This document shows positions 1 through 7,805 of a stretch of 64,000 bases of DNA, in pieces. Numbering within the stretch: position 1 is the stretch's first letter; each line of letters begins with the position of its first letter. Source of the DNA: Pseudomonas sp. H3(2019) (GTDB lineage Bacteria > Pseudomonadota > Gammaproteobacteria > Pseudomonadales > Pseudomonadaceae); assembly GCF_007713465.1 (NCBI RefSeq), contig NZ_VMSG01000006.1:124001-188000 (forward strand), read 5' to 3'. The notes under the pieces are model-generated. The model did not search any database, was not told the DNA's origin, and saw nothing but the letters and a program-made list of their open reading frames with translations. The translations under genes and the position numbers were made by a program.

Positions 1-171
1 AACGTCCTTGCCGTATTCATTATGGATGGCGGAGAGTTTGTCATCGTAGGACGGACTGCCGTTGCTCAGCTCAATGCCGGCCATTGCGGTGCCCGGCAGA
101 GCCAGGACACCCAGCAGGGCGGTCATTGCGGTGGCGGACAGAACAGAGGAAAGCTTCGAAAAACTGCGCAT
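1..171 (-). CDS. Exported protein, N-terminal fragment only
   Basis: The first 57 codons of a minus-strand gene run off the left edge of the window. The ATG at 169-171 follows an AAGGAA ribosome binding site about 9 bases upstream. The peptide has a classical Sec signal: MRSFSKL, then a hydrophobic stretch with LLGVLALPGTAMA before a likely cleavage site. The mature part begins GIELSNGSPSYDDK. I do not recognise the family from this piece; a small periplasmic or secreted protein is the safest description. It is transcribed away from the DUF6388-type gene at 474. Confidence 0.6.
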   Translation of the reverse strand, partial: MRSFSKLSSVLSATAMTALLGVLALPGTAMAGIELSNGSPSYDDKLSAIHNEYGKDV

Positions 172-473
172 CACTGAGGTTCCTTGTGAAGTACCGATAT
201 GGCACATTGCTATGACTTTGGATTTGAAATTATGTTCCCGAGGCTCTTGATGCACCCTGCATGAAACTTTTTGTGGGATAGATGTAAAGAGCCGTGTAAA
301 TCGTGGGCCAAACGTCCTATATTCGGTGCCTGCATGAGCACCGCCCAGCAGTTTTCAGATGATCCCGAATGGTTCTGAAGGCCAGATAAACCGGGCTTCA
401 AACGGTTTTCTGCGTCAGAGAGATCCTTGATGATCCAGATCCATCTTCCATTCCCATGATCAGCGAGAACGCC
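172..473. other. Divergent intergenic region
   Basis: 302 bases separate two divergently transcribed genes and must hold both promoters. No open frame inside shows coding character, and I see no clean -35/-10 pair, operator or strong hairpin that I would defend. Confidence 0.5.
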
Positions 474-779
474 ATGACCGTGAACGAAATGACTCAAGAG
501 CAAAGACACGAAGAGGCCCTCAAGAAGTACATGCTTGATGCGCCGGAATTGATGGAAGAGATCAAGAACCTGAGCGCCGACGATCAGAAAGATCAGATTC
601 AGTGGGCGTTCGAGGACGAGGCAGAAGCGCAGGGCTTGCAGCCTTGGGAGCTGACGCTCAAGTACACCTCAACGCCGGAAGAGTACGAAGCGACGCGCCT
701 TGCGTTGCACAAGGAAGCCGCCGAAGTGCTGGGCGTCGAGTGGGAAGAATATTGCGAGATGAACAATCTGGTGGTTTGA
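474..779 (+). CDS. Small acidic protein, DUF6388-like
   Basis: A 101-residue, highly acidic, probably cytosolic protein without signal peptide or membrane segment. Its body (MTQEQRHEEALKKYMLDAPE, then an EIKNLSADDQKDQIQWAFEDE segment and a VEWEEYCEMNNLVV end) matches my memory of the uncharacterised DUF6388 family of pseudomonads. The start at 474 was chosen because a GCGAG stretch lies 5-9 bases upstream, whereas the in-frame ATG at 456 has no purine-rich site; ATG 489 is a further alternative. It ends just before a heptad-repeat hairpin that separates it from convergent nadC. No function is known to me. Confidence 0.7.
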   Translation: MTVNEMTQEQRHEEALKKYMLDAPELMEEIKNLSADDQKDQIQWAFEDEAEAQGLQPWELTLKYTSTPEEYEATRLALHKEAAEVLGVEWEEYCEMNNLVV

Positions 780-782
780 AAG

Positions 783-866
783 CAGCTTCAAGCTACAAGC
801 TACAAGCTACAAGCTACAAGCCAAGCGCGGAACCGCTTGAGGTTTGCAGCTTGCAGCTTGCAGCTC
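783..866. repeat. Oppositely oriented heptad repeats between convergent genes
   Basis: Four head-to-tail copies of AGCTACA (791-818) face three copies of TGCAGCT (845-865), which is the inverse complement of AGCTGCA. The two halves form an imperfect long hairpin with one A/C mismatch per heptad. It fills the 88-base gap between the stops of the DUF6388-like gene (779) and nadC (868), so it can serve as a two-way transcription stop. Similar AAGCTACAAGCTGCAAGC-type repeats are common in pseudomonad genomes. Confidence 0.7.
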
Positions 867-867
867 C

Positions 868-1716
868 TCAGATACTGAGGCGCATCGACAGGTCTACAGC
901 CTTCACATCCTTGGTCATCGCCCCAATCGAGATGTAATCCACGCCCGTCTCGGCGATTGGCCGCAAGGTGCTTTCGTTGACGCCACCGCTGGCTTCGAGT
1001 TTCGCCTTGCCGGCATTCAGCCGCACGGCTTCGCGCATGTCGTCCAGGCTCAGTTCATCAAGCATGATGATGTCGGCGCCCGCCGCCAGGGCCTCCTTGA
1101 GCTCCTCCAGGCTTTCCACTTCAACCTCCACCGGTTTGCCCGGCGCGATCTTGTGCGCGGCGGCGATGGCTTGAGGGATACCACCGCAGGCAGCGATATG
1201 GTTTTCCTTGATCAGAAACGCGTCGTAAAGACCGATGCGGTGGTTGTGGCAACTGCCGCAGGTCACGGCGTACTTTTGCGCCAACCGCAGCCCAGGCAGG
1301 GTTTTTCGGGTATCCAGCAGTTTCACCTGAGTATCGGCAACGAAGTCGGCCAGGTACTGCGCGCGAGTGGCGACACCGGAAAGCAGTTGCAGGAAGTTCA
1401 GCGCACTACGCTCGCCGGTCAGCAGCGAACGGGCGGGGCCTTCGAGGTGAAACAACGCCTGATTGGGGCTCACGCGTTCACCGTCGCGCACTTGCCAGTG
1501 CACCGCGACCCGAGGGTCCAGCTGGCGAAACACCGCGTCGACCCAGGCGGTGCCGCTGATGACGGCCGCATCACGGGTAATGATCGTGGCTTTGGCCAGG
1601 CGTTCGGCGGGGATCAGTTGTGCGGTGATGTCGCCGCTGCCGATATCTTCAAGCAACGCACGGCGCACGTTGGCTTCGATTTCGGCGGTCAAATCGGCGA
1701 GGCGTAGATTCGGCAT
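868..1716 (-). CDS. nadC: Nicotinate-nucleotide pyrophosphorylase (quinolinate phosphoribosyltransferase)
   Basis: A 282-residue cytosolic enzyme. NadC converts quinolinate and PRPP to nicotinate mononucleotide, CO2 and pyrophosphate, the step joining de novo quinolinate synthesis to NAD. The sequence carries the family landmarks: [15 protein letters not shown] near the N terminus, [15 protein letters not shown] with the substrate-binding Arg/Lys cluster, GGCHNHR-like [20 protein letters not shown] in the middle, and the barrel strands [26 protein letters not shown] and [13 protein letters not shown]. The start at 1716 ([10 protein letters not shown]) gives the usual family length; an upstream in-frame ATG would add 22 residues unlike the family. 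In P. aeruginosa nadC borders pilABCD; here no pilin gene is adjacent. Confidence 0.96.
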   Translation of the reverse strand: MPNLRLADLTAEIEANVRRALLEDIGSGDITAQLIPAERLAKATIITRDAAVISGTAWVDAVFRQLDPRVAVHWQVRDGERVSPNQALFHLEGPARSLLTGERSALNFLQLLSGVATRAQYLADFVADTQVKLLDTRKTLPGLRLAQKYAVTCGSCHNHRIGLYDAFLIKENHIAACGGIPQAIAAAHKIAPGKPVEVEVESLEELKEALAAGADIIMLDELSLDDMREAVRLNAGKAKLEASGGVNESTLRPIAETGVDYISIGAMTKDVKAVDLSMRLSI

Positions 1717-2072
1717 AACGGGCTCCACAAACAAAGTGCTCCGATTATAGGGCCATGCTGCAAGCGAACCCAAGGCGCCCACTACTTTCAGCGGGTTCTA
1801 AAACCTGCATTTGGTCGACTCGCCAGCATTATTCCTCCTGCGTGCTGGTCTGTGACCCTCGAAGCCAGCGCCCAGAGCCAGCCGTCGCAGCGGGCTGGCC
1901 CTGGAGTTTCGCCGTGGCGCGGTGCGCACGCTCGACGACACCTGATTGTTCGATCGGGCGCTGGAGTCGGTGATTGGCAACCTGCATCGACTCAATTGCG
2001 GCAAGTGATCGCAACCTGAGGGGTGATCACGGCATACTGGAGCCCATCAGAGCCGTCATTGAAGGAGCCTGT
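1717..2072. other. Intergenic region nadC-ampD, possible coding remnant
   Basis: 356 bases without a supported gene. On the plus strand, a frame between a stop at 1853 and a stop at 2006 reads like protein (SGLALEFRRGAVRTLDDT, stop at 1943, LFDRALESVIGNLHRLN). It has the third-position GC bias of a pseudomonad gene but is interrupted by TGA at 1943 and has no start. It may be the degraded 3' end of a gene. The promoters of nadC and ampD must also lie here. Confidence 0.35.
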
Positions 2073-2633
2073 ATGCAGTTGGACCCCGCGAGCGGTTGGT
2101 TTGAAGGCGTGCGCCATTGCCCGTCCCCCAACTTCAATGCGCGCCCCACGGGCGAAATCTCCTTGCTGGTGATCCACAACATCAGCCTGCCACCGGCGCA
2201 GTTCGCGACGGGCAAGGTGCAGGAATTTTTTCAGAACCGCCTGGATGTCACCGAGCACCCTTACTTTGAAGGGATTGCCGACTTGCGTGTGTCTGCACAT
2301 TTTCTGATCGAGCGTGACGGCGCGATCACACAGTTTGTCTCTTGTCTTGATCGGGCGTGGCACGCAGGCGTTTCCCGGTTTGAGGGACGCGAAGGCTGTA
2401 ACGATTTCTCCCTTGGCATCGAGCTTGAAGGCACTGATGATCTGCCGTTCACCGAGGCTCAATATCACGCGCTGATTGCCTTGACCCGCCAATTGCAGTC
2501 TACGTTTACAGCCATCACCCATTCACGTATCCAGGGGCATAGCGATATCGCACCCGGGCGCAAGACGGATCCGGGGCCGGCGTTCGACTGGGCACGCTAT
2601 CGCGGGGCTCTGGAAAAAGGGGAAGCACAATGA
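2073..2633 (+). CDS. ampD: 1,6-anhydro-N-acetylmuramyl-L-alanine amidase AmpD
   Basis: A 186-residue cytosolic zinc amidase of the Amidase_2 fold. AmpD cleaves the stem peptide from anhydro-muropeptides recycled from the wall, and so keeps the AmpR inducer low. The zinc ligands are visible: H35 in VIHNISLPP, H156 in GHSDIAPGRKTDPGP and D166 in the same motif; E117 fits the catalytic acid position. The ATG at 2073 has an AAGGAG site 8 bases upstream (GAAGGAGCCTGT), so the longer in-frame opening from 1974 is rejected. Its last codon overlaps the ampE start by 4 bases. The missing signal peptide separates it from the periplasmic AmpD homologues. Confidence 0.95.
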   Translation: MQLDPASGWFEGVRHCPSPNFNARPTGEISLLVIHNISLPPAQFATGKVQEFFQNRLDVTEHPYFEGIADLRVSAHFLIERDGAITQFVSCLDRAWHAGVSRFEGREGCNDFSLGIELEGTDDLPFTEAQYHALIALTRQLQSTFTAITHSRIQGHSDIAPGRKTDPGPAFDWARYRGALEKGEAQ

Positions 2634-3466
2634 GTTTTCTGGTGTTACTGCTGGCGGTCTGGATCGAGAAGTTTTCGGCCTTGCGTCATCAAGTTCAGCG
2701 CGACAGTGGATGGCTGCGGGAGCTGGCCAACTATGAAGCCAGCCCAAAGCTTGCGAATCGGCCTTGGCTGGTACTGGCATTGCTGGTGCTGTTCCCAGTG
2801 GCGTTACTCGGCCTTTTGTTGCTGGTACTGGAGCCGGTGGCCTATGGCTTGTTGGCCTTGCCGGTGCATTTGCTGGTGGTGATTTATAGCTTGGGCCGTG
2901 GTGATTTGCTCGGTGGCCTGGGACCGTTTCGTGATGCCTGGCGCCGGGAAGACCTGCAAGCGGCGGCGCTTGTCGCCAAACGTGACCTGGATATTTGCGC
3001 CGACAGCGGCGAGCAGTTGCTGCAGAAGGTTCAAGCCCATTTGCTGTGGCAGGCTTATCAGAGTTTTTTTGCAGTGATTTTCTGGTACTTCCTGCTCGGT
3101 CCGGTGGCGGCCTTGAGTTATCGCTTGCTGGCCCTGGCGGCCGAACATGGCAAGAACCCGACGGTGGTCGAGCGCGCCGCACACTTGCGACATGCCTTTG
3201 ACTGGCTGCCGGTGCGTTTGTTGGCCGCGAGTTTTGCTTTGGTCGGCAACTTCGTCGCGGTCAGCCGGGTGATGCTCCATGAATTGTTGAACTGGAATAT
3301 CAGCGCTGCGCAGCTGATCGAGAACGTCGGCGTGGTGGCGGGGGAGATTCCGGCACCTGTGGCGGGGCCTGAAGGGGTTCAAAACCTGGATCAGATCTGG
3401 GAACTGCTGCTGCGGGCGGCGGTGGTCTGGTATGCCGGATTTGCCATTTGGACCGTGCTGCCCTGA
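2630..3466 (+). CDS. ampE: Regulatory signalling modulator protein AmpE
   Basis: A 278-residue inner-membrane protein translated from an ATGA overlap with ampD. Hydrophobic segments are seen near residues 45-65 (LVLALLVLFPVALLGLLLLVL), 70-90, about 145-170 (SFFAVIFWYFLLGPVAALSY), about 190-210 and at the C terminus (AAVVWYAGFAIWTVLP). This fits the AmpE/CobD-like family of membrane proteins that accompany AmpD. AmpE was proposed to act as a sensor or transducer in beta-lactamase induction, but its biochemical role is not settled. Length and position are as usual for the pair. Confidence 0.92.
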   Translation: MSFLVLLLAVWIEKFSALRHQVQRDSGWLRELANYEASPKLANRPWLVLALLVLFPVALLGLLLLVLEPVAYGLLALPVHLLVVIYSLGRGDLLGGLGPFRDAWRREDLQAAALVAKRDLDICADSGEQLLQKVQAHLLWQAYQSFFAVIFWYFLLGPVAALSYRLLALAAEHGKNPTVVERAAHLRHAFDWLPVRLLAASFALVGNFVAVSRVMLHELLNWNISAAQLIENVGVVAGEIPAPVAGPEGVQNLDQIWELLLRAAVVWYAGFAIWTVLP

Positions 3467-3497
3467 TTTCTGTATAACCCCGAAAAGATCGCAGCCT

Positions 3498-3523
3498 TGT
3501 AGCAGCCTTCGGCGGCTGCTACA
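3498..3523. repeat. REP-like hairpin (TGTAGCAGCC type)
   Basis: Ten-base arms TGTAGCAGCC (3498-3507) and GGCTGCTACA (3514-3523) around a six-base loop lie downstream of ampE. A related hairpin lies at 25473-25510. This is one of the common extragenic palindromes of P. fluorescens-type genomes and may also end the ampDE transcript. Confidence 0.7.
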
Positions 3524-3550
3524 GGTGCGCGTGCGCTCTAGCTGTTAACC

Positions 3551-3577
3551 TTAAGTTACAAAACCTCCTTTCGATTT
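3551..3577 (+). promoter_or_regulatory. Possible FliA-type promoter of the chemoreceptor gene
   Basis: TTAAGTTA (3551-3558) and TTCGATTT (3570-3577) are separated by exactly 11 bases, as in the sigma-28 consensus TAAAGTTT-N11-GCCGATAA. Six of eight and four of eight positions match. The match is partial and the call rests partly on the flagellar/chemotaxis nature of the downstream gene. Confidence 0.3.
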
Positions 3578-3664
3578 GAGCTATACAGAAGCAGCACGCC
3601 ATAGTGGCTATCTGCTGCATCTGCGTGCCTGCCCAAAAAAATAAGAAATGAAAGGGGGACGTCC

Positions 3665-5695
3665 GTGAAGAGTTTGCTCTATCCCGCCGTTGCGCTGATG
3701 AATCGCCTGAACTTCGGCATGAAGTTCAGCCTGATCAGCGTGCTGTTTTTCTTCCCCATGCTGGTGACCAATTTCTATCTGGTTCGCGATTCGTATCGCG
3801 AATTCCAGGGCACCCAGGTCGAGTTGCAAAGCCTCGACCTGTTGGGCAGTGGGCAGACGCTACGGCGGGATCTGGAAACCCTGAACAACCTGGTACAGAT
3901 CAACGCGACCCTCGGCCAGTCTGGCAAGGCGGGAGATACCGAGTCGAAAATCAGCGCCCTTGAGCGGAGCGTGCTAGCGCGCCTGCAAAGCCTGACCGCG
4001 ACGACCATCGATCCTGAGCAGGTCAGCGTTTTTGATGGCAAGCGCGATGAAATGATTACCGCGTTCAAGGCTCAACAAGCGGAGACGTCCCTGCAGAGCA
4101 AAAGCGCGCTGATCGGCAAGCTGCTCGGCAATGCGCAGATTTTCAGTCAGATCATCGCCAGCCAGGCTGGCCTGAGTCGTGACAACCAGAGTGATTTGCG
4201 CCAATTGAGTGAGTTGATCACCAACGTTACCCCGCGTGTGACGCAAACCCTCGGCGAAGGCCGGGCGATGGGGGCCTACTCGCTGGGGCAGGGGTTTATC
4301 AATTCCGCTTCGAGCACCCGGTTCGATGAGCTGCTGGTGCAGATCGACAAGCTTCAGGCCGAATACGCCCTGAAGTTGCAGGACGCGCTGGCTGCCGGCA
4401 AAGCGGCGCGTGAGGTGCTGGAACCCTCGGCCAATGTCAGCAAAGCCACACTCAAGCAAGCCAGCGAGCTGTTTGAAGAGCAAGTGGTGGTGGCCGATAC
4501 CCTCGATAAACCCTGGCAGGGTTTTTACGATCAGGTCACCGGGCTGATGGACAAGACCTATCAACTGAATGACGCGACGCTTAAGTTTCTCGGCGTTCAA
4601 TTGCAGCAACGTCTGGAACAGAACCGCACGCACATGGTGCTGCGGGCGGTGGCACTGTCGGTAGTGTTCGTGCTGATTTTTTACCTCTACGGCGGTTTCT
4701 ATGCCTCCACCCGCACCACCCTCAAGCGTCTCGGCGGAGTCATGGACAAGGTGGCGGCCGGTGACATGACCATCACGTTTACCGCCCACAGCCGTGATGA
4801 GTTGGGTGAGTTGGGCAACGTCTTCAATGGCACCGTGGCCAAGATCCATGACCTGATCGAGTTGGTTGGCAAGACCGTCAACGAGGTGGAGCGTCAGGCG
4901 AGTCAGGTGGAAACGGTGTCGGCCCGGAGCAATCAGGCGGTGGCTGGTCAGCGTACGCAGATCGAGCAAGTCGCTACGGCGATGAACCAGATGTCGGCCA
5001 CCGCTCAGGAAGTTGCGCGCAGTGCGGCGGCTGCCGTCAGCAGCGCCCACAGTGTCAACGATGAAACCATTAGCGGGCGCGGGTTGGTCGAGTCGCAACA
5101 AGGCAGCATTGCGCAACTGGCCAGCGAGATCGACTCGTCAGTGCTGGTAATCAATCAACTGGCCAGCGACAGCCAGTCCATCAGTCGCGTGCTGGAAGTG
5201 ATCAAGAGCATCGCCGAGCAGACCAACCTGCTGGCGCTCAACGCGGCCATCGAGGCCGCCCGTGCGGGTGAGCAGGGACGGGGCTTTGCGGTGGTGGCCG
5301 ATGAGGTCCGCACCCTGGCCAAACGTACCCAGCAATCGACCGAAGAAATCGAGCAGATGATTACCAGGCTGCACGGTGGCGTTGGCGCCGCGGTGAAGGC
5401 CATGGGCGTCAGTCACCAGATGGCCAGTGGCACGGTCGGTCAGTCGGAAAAGGTCCAGCAAGCCCTGGAAAACATCCTCGGCGCGGTGGGCATGATCGTC
5501 GATCAGAATCAGCAAATTGCTGCGGCAGTCGAGCAGCAAACCGCGGTGGCCCACGATATCGACCAGAACATTGTCGAGATCAACCGGGCCGGCGAACGCA
5601 CTGCCGAAGGTGCGCACCAGACCGAAAACGCCAGCCGTGCACTGTCGGCCCAAGTGGTGCAGTTGAAGCACTTGATCAGCGCGTTCAGGGTTTGA
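3665..5695 (+). CDS. Methyl-accepting chemotaxis protein
   Basis: A 676-residue inner-membrane chemoreceptor. A first membrane segment lies near residues 19-40 (LISVLFFFPMLVTNFYLV), followed by a roughly 280-residue periplasmic helical sensor domain, a second membrane segment near 325-345 (VALSVVFVLIFYLYGGFY), a HAMP linker (TTLKRLGGVMDKVAAGDM), and a cytoplasmic signalling domain with the hallmark hairpin around EQTNLLALNAAIEAARAGEQ and GRGFAVVADEVRTLA. It should signal to CheA/CheW; the ligand cannot be read from sequence. The start is GTG, chosen for the GGGGGAC site 5 bases upstream. No C-terminal CheR-tethering pentapeptide is seen. P. aeruginosa has a chemoreceptor (PA4520) in the same place beside ampE. 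Confidence 0.93.
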   Translation: MKSLLYPAVALMNRLNFGMKFSLISVLFFFPMLVTNFYLVRDSYREFQGTQVELQSLDLLGSGQTLRRDLETLNNLVQINATLGQSGKAGDTESKISALERSVLARLQSLTATTIDPEQVSVFDGKRDEMITAFKAQQAETSLQSKSALIGKLLGNAQIFSQIIASQAGLSRDNQSDLRQLSELITNVTPRVTQTLGEGRAMGAYSLGQGFINSASSTRFDELLVQIDKLQAEYALKLQDALAAGKAAREVLEPSANVSKATLKQASELFEEQVVVADTLDKPWQGFYDQVTGLMDKTYQLNDATLKFLGVQLQQRLEQNRTHMVLRAVALSVVFVLIFYLYGGFYASTRTTLKRLGGVMDKVAAGDMTITFTAHSRDELGELGNVFNGTVAKIHDLIELVGKTVNEVERQASQVETVSARSNQAVAGQRTQIEQVATAMNQMSATAQEVARSAAAAVSSAHSVNDETISGRGLVESQQGSIAQLASEIDSSVLVINQLASDSQSISRVLEVIKSIAEQTNLLALNAAIEAARAGEQGRGFAVVADEVRTLAKRTQQSTEEIEQMITRLHGGVGAAVKAMGVSHQMASGTVGQSEKVQQALENILGAVGMIVDQNQQIAAAVEQQTAVAHDIDQNIVEINRAGERTAEGAHQTENASRALSAQVVQLKHLISAFRV

Positions 5696-5723
5696 CGATT
5701 ACCGGCCGCCGCAAACCGACGGA

Positions 5724-6500
5724 TTACCAGTTGAACAGCTCGCAGGCGTTGGCGGTGCTGGCGGCGGCCAGTTGTTCGGGGCTGATGGCCATGATCTGCG
5801 CCAGTGCCGCGCAAATCGCCGGCAGGTGAGCAGGGCTGTTGCGTTGTCCGGGGTACATGGCGGGCGCCATGTCCGGTGAATCGGTTTCCAGCACGACCGA
5901 CTCCAGTGGCAAACCGGCGATCACTTTGTGCATGCGCAAGGCTTGTGGCCAGGTTGCCGCACCGCCCAATCCCAGTTTGAAACCGAGCTTGAGGTATTCG
6001 CGGGCCTCTTCCTGGCTGCCGGCAAAGGCGTGGATGATGCCGGCGCGTTTTAGCCTGAAGCGTTTCAAGGTCGCAATCACCGCCGCATGGCTGCGCCGCA
6101 CATGCAGCAGGGCCGGCAACTGGAAGTCGGCCGCCAGTTGCAGTTGTGCGTCAAACAGCGCTTGCTGGCGTTCGCGGTCCAGGTCCTCAAGAAAGTAATC
6201 CAGGCCAATTTCGCCCACGGCGCACAGTTGCCGATGGCCGGCCAGACGCGTCAGCCAGTCCGCCAGCTCAGTCAGGTCAGCGGGACGATGCTCATCGACA
6301 TAGACCGGGTGCAGGCCAAACGCGGCATGCAGGTCAGGATCGCTTTGCACCAGATCCCAGACCCGCTGCCAATTGCGCTGATAAACCCCCAGCACCACCA
6401 TCCGCTTCACACCCAAGGCGCGGCTTTGAGCCAGCAGCGCCTGGCGGTCCGGGTCGAAATCCGGAAAGTCCAGATGAGTGTGGCTGTCGATCAGCTCCAC
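5724..6500 (-). CDS. TatD family metal-dependent hydrolase
   Basis: A 258-residue cytosolic TIM-barrel hydrolase of the TatD/YjjV/YcfH family, which includes metal-dependent deoxyribonucleases. Visible signatures are the first-strand ligands IDSHTHLDF at residues 4-12, VGEIGLDYF, LLHVRRSH, IIHAFAGSQEEA and the C-terminal LETDSPDMAP. These supply the His/Asp/Glu metal ligands. The gene starts 3 bases after the fruR stop and is probably co-transcribed with it, although nothing links its function to fructose. YjjV is the nearest description from memory, but I leave the symbol blank because the family has several paralogues per genome. Confidence 0.9.
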   Translation of the reverse strand: MELIDSHTHLDFPDFDPDRQALLAQSRALGVKRMVVLGVYQRNWQRVWDLVQSDPDLHAAFGLHPVYVDEHRPADLTELADWLTRLAGHRQLCAVGEIGLDYFLEDLDRERQQALFDAQLQLAADFQLPALLHVRRSHAAVIATLKRFRLKRAGIIHAFAGSQEEAREYLKLGFKLGLGGAATWPQALRMHKVIAGLPLESVVLETDSPDMAPAMYPGQRNSPAHLPAICAALAQIMAISPEQLAAASTANACELFNW

Positions 6501-6503
6501 GTT

Positions 6504-7499
6504 TCAGTCCTGGCGAATACGCTGTTTGAAGGTCCGCGCGATGGCCTGCACGCCGGGTTGGTAATGGTCTTCTTCAATCGCCGCGAGCGCCAGTTGCAGG
6601 ACTTTATCGGCGATCAATTGATGCTGCTGGGCCATGGCGTTGACCGGCAGCGGCAGGAAGTCCAGCAACTGCGTGTCACCAAACGTGCCGAGGCGCAACG
6701 GGCGGGTTTTCAACGGGAAGTCGTGCAAGGCATCGAACACGCCTTGAAGCAGCACGTAGGACGTCGTCACCAACGCATCCGGCAAATGGCCGAGGCGTTG
6801 CAGCAATTCTTTCATCAGTTGTCGACCGCAGTCGCGGCTGAACGCCTCGCCGTGTTCGATCAGGACTTCGCCCTTGAAGTCGATCAGAGCCTGTTTGAAG
6901 CCGGCGGTACGCTCCTGGCTGATGCTCAGTTCGGGTCGCGCACCGATCAGTGCAATCTGCTTGGGCTGTGGCTGCAACAGGCTGCGGGTGAGGTTCAGGC
7001 TGGCTTCGCAATCATCGCTGATCACCGAGCAGAAATATTCAGGCTCCATGACCCGGTCAATGGCAATGATCGGCAAGCCCTTGGCTTGCAACTGGCGATA
7101 GCTGTCATCGCCGGCCGGCAGGCAGCTGGCGACGATCAATGCATCGCAACGCCGTGCGCGAAACAGCTTGAGCAACTGGCGCTCGCTCTCCGGCGCATCG
7201 TCGGAGCTGGCAATCAGCAACTGATAGCCACGTGCCCGGGCACCCTGTTCGAGGAGCTTGGCGATCCGCGCGTAACTGGGGTTTTCCAGGTCCGGCAGAA
7301 TGAAGCCCAGGGTGCGGGTGTGCCGACTGCGCAACCCGGCCGCTTGAGGGTTAGGCGTAAAGCCATGTTGTTCGACCACCGCGCGCACGCGCTCGACGGT
7401 GGCGTTGCTGATGCGCTGTTGTTCGGCCTTGCCATTGATGACATAGCTGGCGGTGGTGACAGACACACCGGCCAACTGGGCGATATCACTGAGTTTCAA
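6504..7499 (-). CDS. fruR: Catabolite repressor/activator FruR (Cra), LacI family
   Basis: A 331-residue LacI/GalR-family repressor. The N-terminal helix-turn-helix with hinge is clear (MKLSDIAQLAGVSVTTASYV, then INGKAEQQRIS), followed by a periplasmic-binding-protein-like effector domain from about residue 60 (TLGFILPDLENPSYARIAKLL). It is divergent from fruBKA, and a palindromic site matching the published P. putida Cra operator lies between them. Family knowledge says fructose-1-phosphate, made by the PTS encoded next door, releases Cra from that operator. In Pseudomonas, Cra is mainly a local regulator of fruBKA, unlike the global enterobacterial protein. tatD follows at 3 bases. Confidence 0.94.
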   Translation of the reverse strand: MKLSDIAQLAGVSVTTASYVINGKAEQQRISNATVERVRAVVEQHGFTPNPQAAGLRSRHTRTLGFILPDLENPSYARIAKLLEQGARARGYQLLIASSDDAPESERQLLKLFRARRCDALIVASCLPAGDDSYRQLQAKGLPIIAIDRVMEPEYFCSVISDDCEASLNLTRSLLQPQPKQIALIGARPELSISQERTAGFKQALIDFKGEVLIEHGEAFSRDCGRQLMKELLQRLGHLPDALVTTSYVLLQGVFDALHDFPLKTRPLRLGTFGDTQLLDFLPLPVNAMAQQHQLIADKVLQLALAAIEEDHYQPGVQAIARTFKQRIRQD

Positions 7500-7643
7500 C
7501 CGGGATTTCCTTGTTTTTTCGAGCTTGCCCCGACATTTTGTCCAATCCTACCCGATTACGGCAGGCGCCCCATGTCACAACGCATCCGACAAGTTGGACT
7601 TCAAGGTTGGGAGATTATCGAGTAACGTGCCAACTCATCTAGA

Positions 7644-7655
7644 TTAAACGTTTCA
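7644..7655 (+). promoter_or_regulatory. FruR/Cra operator
   Basis: TTAAACGTTTCA at 7644-7655 is identical to the operator reported for P. putida Cra in front of fruBKA. It sits about 150 bases before fruB and 145 bases before fruR, so one site could control both directions. Confidence 0.85.
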
Positions 7656-7775
7656 GCAAGCGTATTTTCTTCGCTATTGGCTCTTTTTGCCGGTTCTGCC
7701 GCGAAACCGACGAAGGATGCTCTGAAAAAGAGTGCTCTGAATAAAGCCTAAACTGATTCAATCAAAACAATACCT

Positions 7776-7791
7776 GGCGCGACTCCGCGCC
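7776..7791 (+). other. Short GC hairpin abutting the fruB ribosome binding site
   Basis: GGCGCG-actc-CGCGCC (six-base arms, four-base loop) is followed at once by AAAAAGGAG (7792-7800) and, five bases later, the fruB ATG. It may affect mRNA stability or initiation; this is inference. Confidence 0.4.
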
Positions 7792-7805
7792 AAAAAGGAG
7801 AAAGC

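Larger units (their letters stand above)
7500..7805. other. fruR-fruB divergent control region
   Basis: 306 bases between divergent genes. It holds the Cra operator at 7644-7655 and a GC-rich hairpin (7776-7791) directly before the fruB ribosome binding site. I could not assign -35/-10 boxes with confidence for either gene. No coding sequence was seen. Confidence 0.7.

Noticed and set aside
791-865. Short direct repeats resembling a mini CRISPR array
   Set aside because: The units are seven-base tandem heptads with no spacers and no cas genes nearby; a repeat hairpin explains them.
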